Positions 26,271-34,864 of a stretch of 64,000 nt of DNA are shown here, piece by piece. The stretch's first letter is position 1. Every line of letters starts with the position of its first letter. The DNA comes from an uncultured Candidatus Saccharibacteria bacterium (GTDB taxonomy: Bacteria; Patescibacteriota; Saccharimonadia; Saccharimonadales; Saccharimonadaceae), in NCBI GenBank assembly GCA_938036785.1, contig CALHWE010000014.1:51188-115187 (forward strand). Direction: 5' to 3'. Made by a program: the position numbers and the translations under genes. The notes under the pieces are model-generated. The model did no database searches. It was not told where the DNA came from and saw only the letters and a list, made by a program, of their open reading frames with translations.

Positions 26271-26536
26271 ATCCCCTCCTTATGTTCGTTAGCTGTTCTT
26301 ATTTAATCACAGCTACTCTGCTTTGCCAAACACAAGACAATAACTTTATCCATATTTTTTGCAAGCGAGATAGTCTATTTTGATCATGCACATCGATCTG
26401 CCAGAGGTCATTTTTTGCACGAAGAAGCAATATATGGCGTATGTATTATACTCCGAAATACGTTGTGGTTTTTGCTACGATTATCGCCACCTCTGTTTGA
26501 CAAATTACACACGAAGATTTACAATAGCGACACTAT

Positions 26537-26836
26537 ATGAAGGTCGTGAGAAAAAAATCATACCCGGAACTATTCGAACAAGTACTTTCAGGCGAAAAAA
26601 CGTTTGATATGCGTATCGCTGATATTACGATTGAGCCGGGTGATATTCTCGAGCAGGTAGAGGTCACTCATGACGGTGTGCCGACCGGTCGGACTGTTCG
26701 TCATACTGTTGGTACTGTGTTACGAACTAAGGAGATCGATTTCTGGCCACCAGAAGAGATTGAGCGCTACGGATATCAAGTAATTTCACTTCGAAGTCAG
26801 CCTTCACATCGCCACAGATCTAACTCTAACTCATGA
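26537..26836 (+). CDS. DUF3850/ASCH-like RNA-binding domain protein
   Basis: 99 residues. The pattern KSYPELFEQVLSGEKTFDMRIADI followed by PGDILE and DFWPPEEIERYGYQVISL (cited here by landmark) fits the DUF3850 branch of the ASCH/PUA-like fold, thought to bind RNA or nucleotides. A TACAAT box ends 12 bases before the ATG. The last 12 residues are polar and lack family similarity. It is convergent with rmuC. Confidence 0.8.
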   Translation: MKVVRKKSYPELFEQVLSGEKTFDMRIADITIEPGDILEQVEVTHDGVPTGRTVRHTVGTVLRTKEIDFWPPEEIERYGYQVISLRSQPSHRHRSNSNS

Positions 26837-26912
26837 GATGTGTCTAGGGCTCTATGTTGCCACCCCGTACCGTGCTTGCGTTGGGTCAAGGCTCGTCAGA
26901 TTGATCCAACAG

Positions 26913-27992
26913 CTACTCATCCCCACGCTGAGGCCGTTCGAGCAACTGTGGCTCACTCTGGCGTTCACCGCCAGCAATGCGCACGATATCTTTGTCCATC
27001 TTGCCGAGTTCGCGATAGGTTGTGTTGTAGTGGCCGACTGTTGTGGCGAGGCTCTTGCCCATTTTGCCCAGCAATTCATCAAACTTCTTAATATGCGTCG
27101 CAAGCTGGCCAACCCGTAGCTGAATATCCTTGGCTTGCTCTTCAATCTGGAGGCTACGCAGCCCCTGCAGCACTGTCTGCAAATATGCCAAGAAACTGGT
27201 TGGACTAACAATAATCACCCGTCGATCACGAAAGGCATACTCAATCAGATCGCGGCTTGAGCCACCCTGCCCTACATTGTTGATAAGCAGATCATAATAC
27301 AGCGACTCACTGGGGATAAACATAAAGGCAAAGTCCATTGTGTCTTCATTTGGGCGAATATATTTGCTCGTTTCATCGATGCGCTGCTTGAGGTCGAGCT
27401 TGACGCGGCTCAGCAGCTGCTGGCGCTCATCTTTGCTCGTGGCGTTAATCATCCGGTTGTAGTTCTCAAGGCTAAACTTGCTATCGATCGGTAGCACCCG
27501 CCCTTTATCAAGAAAGATCACCGCATCGACCGCCTCACCGTCAGCAAAGCGATATTGCATCTGATACTGAGCCGGTGGCAACACATTCTCAAGCACACTC
27601 TGCAGATAATATTCACCAAAGACACCGCGCTGCTTGGGGTTTTGCAGAACGTTTTGCAGTGTCTTAAGCTCATCTGCTACATCGACGACGCGTCGATTAG
27701 TCTCATCCAACTTCGTGAGGCGCTGCGTCACATCGGCCACCAGCTTGGCACTCTCGGAGAGTTGCTTCTGGACTGACGTTTGCATAGCAACGCCCGAGCG
27801 CTCGAGCTTATCCCCAACCGACTGCTGCATAGCGGCTATCGTGCGCGACAACTCCGTCACATCGCTCTTGAGAAGCGCCACCGACTGCTGATCTTTGAGC
27901 TCATTAAGCTTCGCCAGCAGCAGACTCAACACTGCACCGCAGCCAACGAGGACAACAATAAGAATAATTCCAAGCACAAGAGAAAGTTCCAT
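26913..27992 (-). CDS. rmuC: DNA recombination protein RmuC
   Basis: RmuC limits DNA inversions at short repeats and belongs to the PD-(D/E)xK nuclease-like group. The 359 residues start with a membrane helix (3-26), continue as a coiled coil to about 115, and then have the conserved core with QRGVFGEYYL, AVIFLDKGRVLPIDSKFSLENY and FAFMFIPSE. TGCTATACT (hexamer 27999-28004) ends six bases before the ATG, a clear leaderless arrangement. Confidence 0.93.
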   Translation of the reverse strand: MELSLVLGIILIVVLVGCGAVLSLLLAKLNELKDQQSVALLKSDVTELSRTIAAMQQSVGDKLERSGVAMQTSVQKQLSESAKLVADVTQRLTKLDETNRRVVDVADELKTLQNVLQNPKQRGVFGEYYLQSVLENVLPPAQYQMQYRFADGEAVDAVIFLDKGRVLPIDSKFSLENYNRMINATSKDERQQLLSRVKLDLKQRIDETSKYIRPNEDTMDFAFMFIPSESLYYDLLINNVGQGGSSRDLIEYAFRDRRVIIVSPTSFLAYLQTVLQGLRSLQIEEQAKDIQLRVGQLATHIKKFDELLGKMGKSLATTVGHYNTTYRELGKMDKDIVRIAGGERQSEPQLLERPQRGDE

Positions 27993-27998
27993 ATCTCT

Positions 27999-28004
27999 AG
28001 TATA
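27999..28004 (-). promoter_or_regulatory. -10 box of rmuC
   Basis: Extended -10 TGCTATACT with six bases to the ATG at 27992; no ribosome-binding site fits in the gap. Confidence 0.6.
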
Positions 28005-28155
28005 GCATTTCCTCAGAAACAGCCACTCATGTTGTTTTAGTGAGCGGGGCGTGTTAGCTTCTTGTGAGTGTGTCTCTCATTTAGCACAAGGAGTAGAAGT
28101 GTCGTAATGAGTTTTTCGGCGCTGGTGCGAGAAGACTGATATTCTCACAGCATAT

Positions 28156-28806
28156 CTACAGTGTTGCAAGATATATCAATACAATGATCGCCACCATTGC
28201 ACCAAGTGTGACTGCTAGGTTGCGCAGGCGCGAGATCCACGAAAATACGCCAATGCTCAGCACCATCAAAATCGTAATAACCGGCACTACGACATACCAT
28301 GACGATGCTGCCAGCCACGTAAGCACTGGCCAGAGACCCACTGCCGTCGCAAGCATAACGAGAGCAGGACGATACACCCGGCGCTGCACCAAAAATATAA
28401 GTCCGACGATCACTGCCACAACCATTGCGCTCAAGACTGTATAGAATGTAGGCGCGCCACAGCTTGCTGGATTAGCACTACCAAGGCCACAAACTGCACC
28501 AAACACCCCAAGGTTGGCAACGAGCAGTAGTACTGCACTCGTCACTACGCCAGTAATGGCCGCGCCTATCATAATCTGCCCCATATCGGGCCACGATAAG
28601 TTCACAAAATGCTCGGTGTCTTCGGATGTATCGAGCACACCACCCTGAGCAAAGGGGTTATCGATTGCTCGGCTGTGGTCGAGCCCATCGTCAAGCACCG
28701 TCTTGGTGATGGTCGCCGTCTTGGCAGTTTTTGCTTTTTTAGCTTGGCGCGCTGCTTCCGCCACCTCATCTGGGTCAGCGGTGCGTGCGTATATCTGTTC
28801 GTCCAT
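28156..28806 (-). CDS. Hypothetical multi-span membrane protein
   Basis: About 216 residues with a charged, Ala/Lys-rich N-terminal cytoplasmic region (to about 70) and five hydrophobic segments. No family recognised. I start at the ATG at 28806, which has GGAG nine bases upstream; the TTG at 28821 would sit too close to that site. A TATAAT box lies about 35 bases further up. Two cysteines (VCGLGSANPASCG) in the loop between the first two helices may form a disulfide. Confidence 0.7.
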   Translation of the reverse strand: MDEQIYARTADPDEVAEAARQAKKAKTAKTATITKTVLDDGLDHSRAIDNPFAQGGVLDTSEDTEHFVNLSWPDMGQIMIGAAITGVVTSAVLLLVANLGVFGAVCGLGSANPASCGAPTFYTVLSAMVVAVIVGLIFLVQRRVYRPALVMLATAVGLWPVLTWLAASSWYVVVPVITILMVLSIGVFSWISRLRNLAVTLGAMVAIIVLIYLATL

Positions 28807-28843
28807 ATTATCTAGCTCCAATTCCTTACTGGGAGCTATTATA

Positions 28844-29338
28844 TTATGTTTTTGCCGATTTTGCTAGTCTGCGCCAGAATTTTTTGTGATGTGGCACATA
28901 CCATACAGCGCCCAGCAGTGCAACAGCCACCCCACCAGCAACATCGAGCGGTGTATGCACCAGTGCTGCCACGCGGCCAAGGCACACCAACACCGTCATA
29001 ACAAATAGCGCTATGGTGAGTAGCCGCCGACGAGTCACATACCATACTGCTAAGGTAAGAAACATCGCAAAGAGTGCGTGATCGGACGGAAAGCCGGGAT
29101 TATTGAGATAGAGCGCACCTGGGTCGGTGCCGAGCTTTTCAAATGGCCGGAGCGTCTCGGGTTGCCAGAGCGCACCAATAACTTTCGCACACCAATAGGA
29201 CGTCAGACCTGCCATAAATACGCGTGTGTAACGTTGGTAGCGTTGGGCTTGAGGTGCACGAAAAAACAGTGCAAAAAGAGCTACAGCGACAATCGGGATC
29301 ATAAGCCCATCAGCAACCAAGCGAACAATGGTATTCAT
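28844..29338 (-). CDS. PAP2-family membrane phosphatase
   Basis: 164 residues with five or six membrane segments. The phosphatase motifs are FPSDHALF (canonical PSGH, with Asp for Gly) and GRVAALVHTPLDVAGG, which provide the catalytic histidines. Such proteins dephosphorylate undecaprenyl pyrophosphate or phosphatidic acid. I start at the ATG at 29338; the long frame upstream lies inside the next gene. TGGTATAAT ends six bases before this ATG. Confidence 0.85.
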   Translation of the reverse strand: MNTIVRLVADGLMIPIVAVALFALFFRAPQAQRYQRYTRVFMAGLTSYWCAKVIGALWQPETLRPFEKLGTDPGALYLNNPGFPSDHALFAMFLTLAVWYVTRRRLLTIALFVMTVLVCLGRVAALVHTPLDVAGGVAVALLGAVWYVPHHKKFWRRLAKSAKT

Positions 29339-29344
29339 ACCCCT

Positions 29345-29350
29345 ATTATA
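29345..29350 (-). promoter_or_regulatory. -10 box of the PAP2 gene
   Basis: Extended -10 TGGTATAAT with exactly six bases to the ATG at 29338. Confidence 0.62.
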
Positions 29351-29396
29351 CCACTGCTCGGGAGTTTTGTGTGATGGATTTAATCCACATCTAAGA

Positions 29397-29906
29397 TCAC
29401 TTTTGTATCTGTCGAGCAGGTTGCTGATTTGCTTTCGGGACATCAAGCAACTTCCCAACCGCATTGATGATCTGCTGGATGACTGTTGGCTTGGTCGATT
29501 GTTCCATCTTCGGACGTGCTGGTGGAGCTTTGATAACGTTAGCTGGCGGCATGTTGATCGTATGAGCTGGGGGTCTTTGTACTTCAGGAGGTCGCTGTGC
29601 TTTTGGCTTGGTTTGCTCCTTCTTCTTGACATTGGCAATCACAACATTGATACGGTCGTCGTCAAGGACTTTTTTGTATGACACCTCTGCGCCGTCGCCA
29701 CCTGTATATTCTCCACCAGCTTGCTGAGCAACTTGATTAGGATTGCAGGCTTCGGGATTCTTAACACTGCAAATGCGGGCAAGTGGGCATGCATTACAGG
29801 CCGCTTGGCCAATCCGCTCCTGCGCAATCCGCCGCGCATTTTCTTGCCAGGCCGCAATTTCCTCCGGCGAGCGCTTGGTTGGTGCTTTGGCAAGCCGCTC
29901 ACTCAT
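29397..29906 (-). CDS. Four-cysteine protein, last gene of the nrdDG operon
   Basis: 169 residues, unrecognised. The N-terminal part holds a tight Cys cluster, Cys37-x2-Cys40-x5-Cys46-x7-Cys54 (CNACPLARIC...C), suitable for an iron-sulfur cluster or zinc. Residues about 95-140 are Pro/Lys/Ala-rich and probably disordered; the C terminus has a hydrophobic helix IIQQIINAVGKLL. The ATG at 29906 overlaps the stop of the flavin reductase gene (ATGA), so translation is coupled. The context suggests a role in electron delivery or maturation of the anaerobic reductase. Confidence 0.75.
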   Translation of the reverse strand: MSERLAKAPTKRSPEEIAAWQENARRIAQERIGQAACNACPLARICSVKNPEACNPNQVAQQAGGEYTGGDGAEVSYKKVLDDDRINVVIANVKKKEQTKPKAQRPPEVQRPPAHTINMPPANVIKAPPARPKMEQSTKPTVIQQIINAVGKLLDVPKANQQPARQIQK

Positions 29907-30589
29907 TCGAAAAACACCTCCGTTGCAATACATTTACTCGCAATACCGCGCGCAGTGAGCCCCTGCCACATCGCTCGCGTAAATGCAACTGAGCCACACA
30001 CTAGGTAGTGCGCTGTTGGATTGATATATGTATCGAGGTCAATTCGCCCATGATGCATCTTTGGTGGAATCGTTGCTTGGCGTGTCACGAAGTGGTAGAG
30101 CGACAGCTGGGGGTGGCGCGCCTCATACGCAGCAAGGTCGGCCGCAAAGACAATATCGTCGACGGTTCGATTGCTATATATGAGCTGAATATTCCGATGC
30201 GGATCACGCGCGCATTCGCTCTTGATAATACTCCACACCGGACTAATACCGACTCCAGCTGCAATCCCCACGAGTGGGCGATCTGTCAGTGGATTAAAGT
30301 ACCCATACGCCGCCGAAAAAGTTAGTTGGTCGCCCACCTGCCGGCTACATAGGTAGTGGGAATACTCACCGCCAATATCCTTCACAGTAATGCTCAGATG
30401 TGTTTCGCCGGGCCAACTCGATAGGCTATATGCCTTACCCTCGGGAGTGCGCGACTCTGGCTTGATAACGGTAATGTATTGTCCGGCGGTATAGCGAAAT
30501 GGTGCGTCGCCTTTGGCATCAAACACCAGCGTTGCTACATCGTGTGTGTGCTGAATCACTTGCTGGATTGTCCCTGTATAGTACTGCAT
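29903..30589 (-). CDS. Ferredoxin/flavodoxin reductase-like FAD-binding oxidoreductase
   Basis: 228 residues of the ferredoxin-NADP reductase superfamily: a FAD-binding barrel with KAYSLSS (RxYS-type) and GEYSHYL, then a nucleotide-binding half with GVGISPVWSI and a C-terminal CGSVAFTRAM and EVFFE. It lacks a fused ferredoxin domain. The ATG at 30589 overlaps the nrdG stop (TGATG). Lying between nrdG and a Cys4 protein, it may supply the electron that reduces the NrdG iron-sulfur cluster, the role flavodoxin and its reductase play elsewhere. Confidence 0.88.
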   Translation of the reverse strand: MQYYTGTIQQVIQHTHDVATLVFDAKGDAPFRYTAGQYITVIKPESRTPEGKAYSLSSWPGETHLSITVKDIGGEYSHYLCSRQVGDQLTFSAAYGYFNPLTDRPLVGIAAGVGISPVWSIIKSECARDPHRNIQLIYSNRTVDDIVFAADLAAYEARHPQLSLYHFVTRQATIPPKMHHGRIDLDTYINPTAHYLVCGSVAFTRAMWQGLTARGIASKCIATEVFFE

Positions 30590-31281
30590 CAGTGCACCAC
30601 GCATTCTGTTACATAGCGCTGCATAATGTGCTGAGCCTGGGCCATCTCCTCGTCGGTAAAACTCGTTTCATCGCAAAAGCGGCTACTCACCAGCGTATCG
30701 CTTGCAATAAAATGCTGCAGGGCAAAGCGCTGTGCGCCTTGCACCATCTGTCCGACCGCATCGAAGTCTGCTGGCTCAAGCTGCCCCCGCACAATCGTCG
30801 TGCGAAACTCGTGATCGACTCGGCTTCGAATGAGGTCGATACTTTCCGTAATCGCATCAGTGTCAATTGGCCGCGCGGCAATTTCTACGTACTTCTCCAG
30901 TGGCCCCTTAATGTCCATTGCTACAAAGTCGAGCAGTTGCTCATCCAGCATCTGGCGCAGCATCACCGGGTGGGTCCCATTGGTATCGAGCTTGACGAGG
31001 AAACCGAGCTGCTTGATAGCCCGAATGAAGTCAGGCAAATCCTCACTCATCGTCGGTTCGCCACCACTGATCGCGACGCCATCAAGCAAGCCAACCCGCC
31101 GCGCAAGAAAATCAAGAATCTCCGCCTCAGGGATACAGCCAATATACTGCTCAGGCAAGACGAGTTCTGGATTATGGCAGTAACCGCAGCGCATATTGCA
31201 GCCAATCAAGAAGATTGCCGCACAGGTGTGACCTGGGTAGTCGACTGTGCTGAACTTTTGGATACCACCGATCTGAACCAT
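30589..31281 (-). CDS. nrdG: Anaerobic ribonucleotide reductase-activating protein
   Basis: Radical SAM enzyme that installs the glycyl radical on NrdD. The CxxxCxxC motif binding the 4Fe-4S cluster is Cys28, Cys32, Cys35 (CNMRCGYC), followed by the SAM-binding GGEPT. About 230 residues, longer than the E. coli protein and closer to the NrdG/pyruvate formate-lyase-activase-like group. I prefer the ATG at 31281, which has GGGAGG at proper spacing, over 31287. It starts 25 bases after the nrdD stop. Confidence 0.93.
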   Translation of the reverse strand: MVQIGGIQKFSTVDYPGHTCAAIFLIGCNMRCGYCHNPELVLPEQYIGCIPEAEILDFLARRVGLLDGVAISGGEPTMSEDLPDFIRAIKQLGFLVKLDTNGTHPVMLRQMLDEQLLDFVAMDIKGPLEKYVEIAARPIDTDAITESIDLIRSRVDHEFRTTIVRGQLEPADFDAVGQMVQGAQRFALQHFIASDTLVSSRFCDETSFTDEEMAQAQHIMQRYVTECVVH

Positions 31282-31306
31282 CACCATCCTCCCTTCTTCC
31301 TATTAT

Positions 31307-33415
31307 TTAAGCATCGATTGTATCGGCTGCTTTGTCGTAGTGGTAGCGCAGCGCAAACTCTGCTTGCTTGCCCTTATTCCACTGCTGCACCGGCCGCAAA
31401 TAGCCCACCACTCGCGAATATATCTCACACAGCTCCTGGCACTGCGGACACGCCTCATGTTCCCCACGCAGGTAGCCATGATTTTTGCAGACACTAAAGC
31501 TCGGACTGATCGTAAAGTATGGCAAGCGATAATTGTGGCAGATCGTTCGCACGAGCCCTTTGAGCGTCGTAGGGTCATCCATTCGCTCACCAAGGAAGAA
31601 GTGAATGACAGTGCCACCAGTATATTTGGTCTGTAATTCGTCTTGGAGATCAAGTAACTCGAAGAGGTCGTCGGTGTAATTGACCGGCAAGTGAGTACTG
31701 TTGGTGTAGAACGGCGCTGGCACCGCCTTGCCAATACCGTTGGCAAAATGCGCTGCTTCTGGGTAGTCACGCTGGTCGATCTGTGCTAGGCGGTAGGTCG
31801 TGCCCTCAGCTGGCGTTGCCTCAAGATTGTAGTTATTGCCAGTTTCTTCTTGGAATTTCACGAGCATCTCGCGCATCAGATCGAGCGTCCGCTCGGCAAA
31901 TTCCCGCCCTGCAGCCTGGCCAATATCCGCACCAAGGAGATTAAGCGCTGCCTCGTTCATGCCAATCAAGCCAATTGTCGAGAAATGGTTCTTCCAGTAT
32001 TCACCAAAGCGCTGCTTGATATCGCGCAGATAAAACTTGGTATATGGGTATAGATTGGCATCGGTCAGGCGCTCGAGCGTCTTGCGCTTAACTTCGAGGC
32101 TATCACGCGCTTGCTCCATCAGGTGGACGAGACCAGCCCGAAACGCTGCTTCGTCACTCGACTTCAGTGCCAAGCGAGGCAGGTTAATCGTCACCACACC
32201 AACTGACCCCGTCATTGGGTTACTCCCAAACAGACCACCACCACGATACTCCAGTTGACGATTATCAATCCTCAGGCGGCAGCACATACTACGCGCGTCT
32301 TCTGGGCTCATATCACTATTCACAAAGTTGCTAAAGTATGGAATGCCGTATTTTGCACTGGCTTCCCACAGGTTGTCAATCACAGGATTATCCCAGTCGA
32401 AATCAGCCGTAATATTATACGTCGGAATCGGAAAAGTAAAGACCCGTCCGTTGGCATCACCCTCCGTCATCACCTCAAGCAGTGCCCGATTGAAGGTATT
32501 CATCTCGTCCTGGTAGTCGCCATAGTTGCTCTCTTGCATCTCTCCACCAATAATCACAGGTGTGCCTGCCATATGCTGAGGACATTCGAGGTCAAGTGTG
32601 ATGTTCGTAAACGGCGTTTGGAAGCCAACACGCGTTGGCACATTGACATTAAAGATGAATTCTTGCAGTATCTGCTTCACCTCATCGTACGTTAGCCCAT
32701 CCGCCCGAATAAACGGCGCGAGCAAGGTATCGAAATTGCTAAAGGCTTGAGCACCAGCTGCCTCGCCCTGCAGTGTGTAGAAGTAGTTCACGACCTGGCC
32801 GAGTGCCGTGCGAAAATGTCGGGCTGGCTTACACGAAATCTTGTTTGGCACACCAGTGAAACCCTGCCGGAGCAGATCCATTAAGTCCCAGCCCACACAA
32901 TACACACTCACAAGGTTAAGATCGTGGATATGGAGGTCACCCGACCGATGAAGGCGACCAATCTCTGGGCTGTAGATTTTGTTTAGCCAGTAGGTTTTGC
33001 TCACCTCACTTGAGATGTAATTATTAAGGCCCTGGAGGCTGTAGCCCATGTTGGAATTCTCATTAACCCGCCAGTCAAGCTTAAGCAAATATTGGTCAAT
33101 CAGGTCAACATGTGCACTCGCAGCAATCTCGCGCAGCTTTTGATGCTGATCGCGATAAATAATGTACGCCTTGGCGGTCTTTTTATATGGCGAGCGAAGC
33201 AAGGTATCCTCTACCGCATCCTGCATTTGCTCCACGGTGAGTGTATCACCCGCTATAGTCTGCTGCGCCTGGGCAATCGCCGCCTGAGCTAATTGGTAGG
33301 CTTCTTTTTCAGCAAACTCACCCGTCTCCAGACCAGCTCGTTCGATTGCTGCCATGATTTTTGTGCCGTCAAATGCCACGATGCGCCCATCGCGTTTGGT
33401 AATTGTGTGATACAT
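31307..33415 (-). CDS. nrdD: Anaerobic (class III) ribonucleoside-triphosphate reductase
   Basis: It reduces ribonucleotides to deoxyribonucleotides without oxygen, using a glycyl radical. The 702 residues begin with an ATP-cone allosteric domain (about 1-95). The barrel core has ENSNMGYS and GGEMQESN regions, and a zinc knuckle includes CKNHGYL and CPQC. The glycyl radical site is Gly671 in RVVGYLRPVQQW. The ATG at 33415 has GGGAGGG upstream. The operon promoter carries NrdR-box-like sites at 33514-33562. No aerobic reductase genes are in the window. Confidence 0.97.
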   Translation of the reverse strand: MYHTITKRDGRIVAFDGTKIMAAIERAGLETGEFAEKEAYQLAQAAIAQAQQTIAGDTLTVEQMQDAVEDTLLRSPYKKTAKAYIIYRDQHQKLREIAASAHVDLIDQYLLKLDWRVNENSNMGYSLQGLNNYISSEVSKTYWLNKIYSPEIGRLHRSGDLHIHDLNLVSVYCVGWDLMDLLRQGFTGVPNKISCKPARHFRTALGQVVNYFYTLQGEAAGAQAFSNFDTLLAPFIRADGLTYDEVKQILQEFIFNVNVPTRVGFQTPFTNITLDLECPQHMAGTPVIIGGEMQESNYGDYQDEMNTFNRALLEVMTEGDANGRVFTFPIPTYNITADFDWDNPVIDNLWEASAKYGIPYFSNFVNSDMSPEDARSMCCRLRIDNRQLEYRGGGLFGSNPMTGSVGVVTINLPRLALKSSDEAAFRAGLVHLMEQARDSLEVKRKTLERLTDANLYPYTKFYLRDIKQRFGEYWKNHFSTIGLIGMNEAALNLLGADIGQAAGREFAERTLDLMREMLVKFQEETGNNYNLEATPAEGTTYRLAQIDQRDYPEAAHFANGIGKAVPAPFYTNSTHLPVNYTDDLFELLDLQDELQTKYTGGTVIHFFLGERMDDPTTLKGLVRTICHNYRLPYFTISPSFSVCKNHGYLRGEHEACPQCQELCEIYSRVVGYLRPVQQWNKGKQAEFALRYHYDKAADTIDA

Positions 33416-33790
33416 ATCCCTCCCTTTACCTGCCGTGATGGCATGCGCGCCACGGCATGAGTGTTTATCCTTGTTTTTTATGGTTGTGCGAGCATCGGTT
33501 ACTAGTGTCATAGACACCATATATAGCGCTTACTTTGCACTATACTACTCTATATACTGTGGGTCAAGCGTGATATTCACAACCGATACGCTGGCACGAC
33601 CTCTGTTATATGAAGCATGTGACTGTGGTCGGAGCAATTTGTTGTTATTTTTATTCAGCAACACCGTAACCCACCAAAAGTCGATCAATCACAGAGTCTC
33701 TACATTCAATATAGAGCACAGCCCCAACAAACTACGCACTATTGATCCACTCTCGCAAGCATGGTACAATACGGAGGCGCCACGCAGTGA
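33416..33790. other. Gene-free stretch between nrdD and tRNA-Gln
   Basis: It holds the nrdD promoter and operators and a leader of about 117 bases before the nrdD start. The part next to the tRNA has GGTACAAT at about 33762-33769, a probable tRNA promoter -10. I see no coding frame worth calling. Confidence 0.6.
33514..33567 (-). promoter_or_regulatory. nrdD promoter with two NrdR-box-like sites
   Basis: On the minus strand TTGACC (33562-33567) and TATAGT (33539-33544) are separated by 17 bases, a good sigma-70 promoter. Two 16-base sites resemble the NrdR consensus: ACACCATATATAGCGC (33514-33529), just past the -10 box, and ACTCTATATACTGTGG (33547-33562), between -35 and -10. Their centres are 33 bases apart, near three helical turns, as in known tandem NrdR boxes. 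Repression by an ATP-cone NrdR encoded elsewhere is expected. Confidence 0.65.
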
Positions 33791-33865
33791 TGGGCCGTCG
33801 CCAAGTGGTAAGGCACCAGGTTTTGGTCCTGGCATTCGGGGGTTCGAATCCCTCCGGCCCAGCCA
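33791..33865 (+). tRNA. tRNA-Gln(TTG)
   Basis: Cloverleaf with acceptor TGGGCCG/CGGCCCA, anticodon loop TTTTGGT (anticodon TTG) and T-loop TTCGAAT. CCA is encoded (33863-33865). Confidence 0.97.
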
Positions 33866-33876
33866 AGTTATCATTG

Positions 33877-33908
33877 TTACCAGCCTTTTGTCGGCTGGTA
33901 ATTTTTTA
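33877..33908 (+). terminator. Terminator after tRNA-Gln
   Basis: TTACCAGCC and GGCTGGTAA followed by TTTTTT. Confidence 0.9.
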
Positions 33909-34164
33909 TCGCGACTTTATCTGGGATGTCTGTTCGATCACGCCCTCACTCGGGTTTTGCCTATTTTGAACATTAGCTCTTCAAGTTTTTTATTTCTCTG
34001 GCAGATCAAAGTTGATCGGACTGCGATATTTCAACCTAACACTGAAGCCTAATACTCTCGAAAACACCAACTACAGTGATACTCCTCGGAGAGTGTGGAG
34101 GAGATGCGGTAAAATTAATAGCGGTTTTTTACTATTGAGGCACCCTAGGCTGATCGTTCATCAA

Positions 34165-34662
34165 TCACGAGTGGATTTTTAAGCCATTTGCTTCGCGTAC
34201 CACAAGCACCACTGCCACACCAAGTAAGCCTGTAAATACTACTGTCCACCAGCCATTGAGTAATGGCAAGGTCGCCCCAAAGAGGCCCGATTCACTCATT
34301 GGCACAGCGAGAAAACACCACAGCGCCACACCAAACCACGCTGCACTGACTGCAACTAGGCATGCCTGCGAAATACGGCGCGACCCCCGCGACATATCCA
34401 TTGAGAGCAAAAATGGCAAGCCGCCCAGCTCAAGCAGCGGCAATACGCCAGCCAAGAGAGCAGCTACCACTCCCCCGCCAGCCATATGCCACCCGCTCGT
34501 GATATCGACAAACTTCTCAAAAGTAAAGAGCTGCGTGATGATCAAAAACGTCACGACGATACCAAGCGCAAGACGCCGCCAATACGCAGGATCGCGCCGC
34601 AAATGCTCTGGAAAAATCGCCTGAAATAACCCAAGCCAAAATCTAATCATACGCTGCTTCAT
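34165..34662 (-). CDS. Hypothetical four-span membrane protein
   Basis: 165 residues, basic N terminus, then hydrophobic segments at about 31-50, 62-85, 97-118 and 130-155. No family recognised. TGATATGAT ends six bases before the ATG, another leaderless arrangement. The 300 bases to the right, up to the tRNA-Gln terminator, show nothing further. Confidence 0.7.
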   Translation of the reverse strand: MKQRMIRFWLGLFQAIFPEHLRRDPAYWRRLALGIVVTFLIITQLFTFEKFVDITSGWHMAGGGVVAALLAGVLPLLELGGLPFLLSMDMSRGSRRISQACLVAVSAAWFGVALWCFLAVPMSESGLFGATLPLLNGWWTVVFTGLLGVAVVLVVREANGLKIHS

Positions 34663-34812
34663 AACCTTATCATATCAGATATTACCCTGTTTTACACGCA
34701 TTTCCTTGCACTTGTGCTACATGTTCGCTACTATAGAGGGAGCGAACGTTACAAACATAAACATTTATATACATACTTGTATCAGTCGCTCTCCGATATA
34801 TCCACCACAACA

Positions 34813-34848
34813 GAACACCCGAGTGTTTATGGCATACTCGGGTGTTTC
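34813..34848. terminator. Terminator after trmD
   Basis: GAACACCCGAGT pairs with ACTCGGGTGTTTC; T-rich sequence follows on the + side and a weaker one on the minus side. Confidence 0.8.
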
Positions 34849-34864
34849 TTTTGTATAGACAGGG

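Noticed and set aside
26380..26607. Reading frame before the DUF3850-like gene
   Set aside because: It overlaps the start of the better supported gene in another frame and has no family features.
33416..33520. N-terminal extension of NrdD
   Set aside because: The added residues are the mRNA leader; the ATG at 33415 has a strong Shine-Dalgarno and the conserved NrdD start.
33689..33874. Reading frame on the minus strand across tRNA-Gln
   Set aside because: It is the antisense of the tRNA gene.
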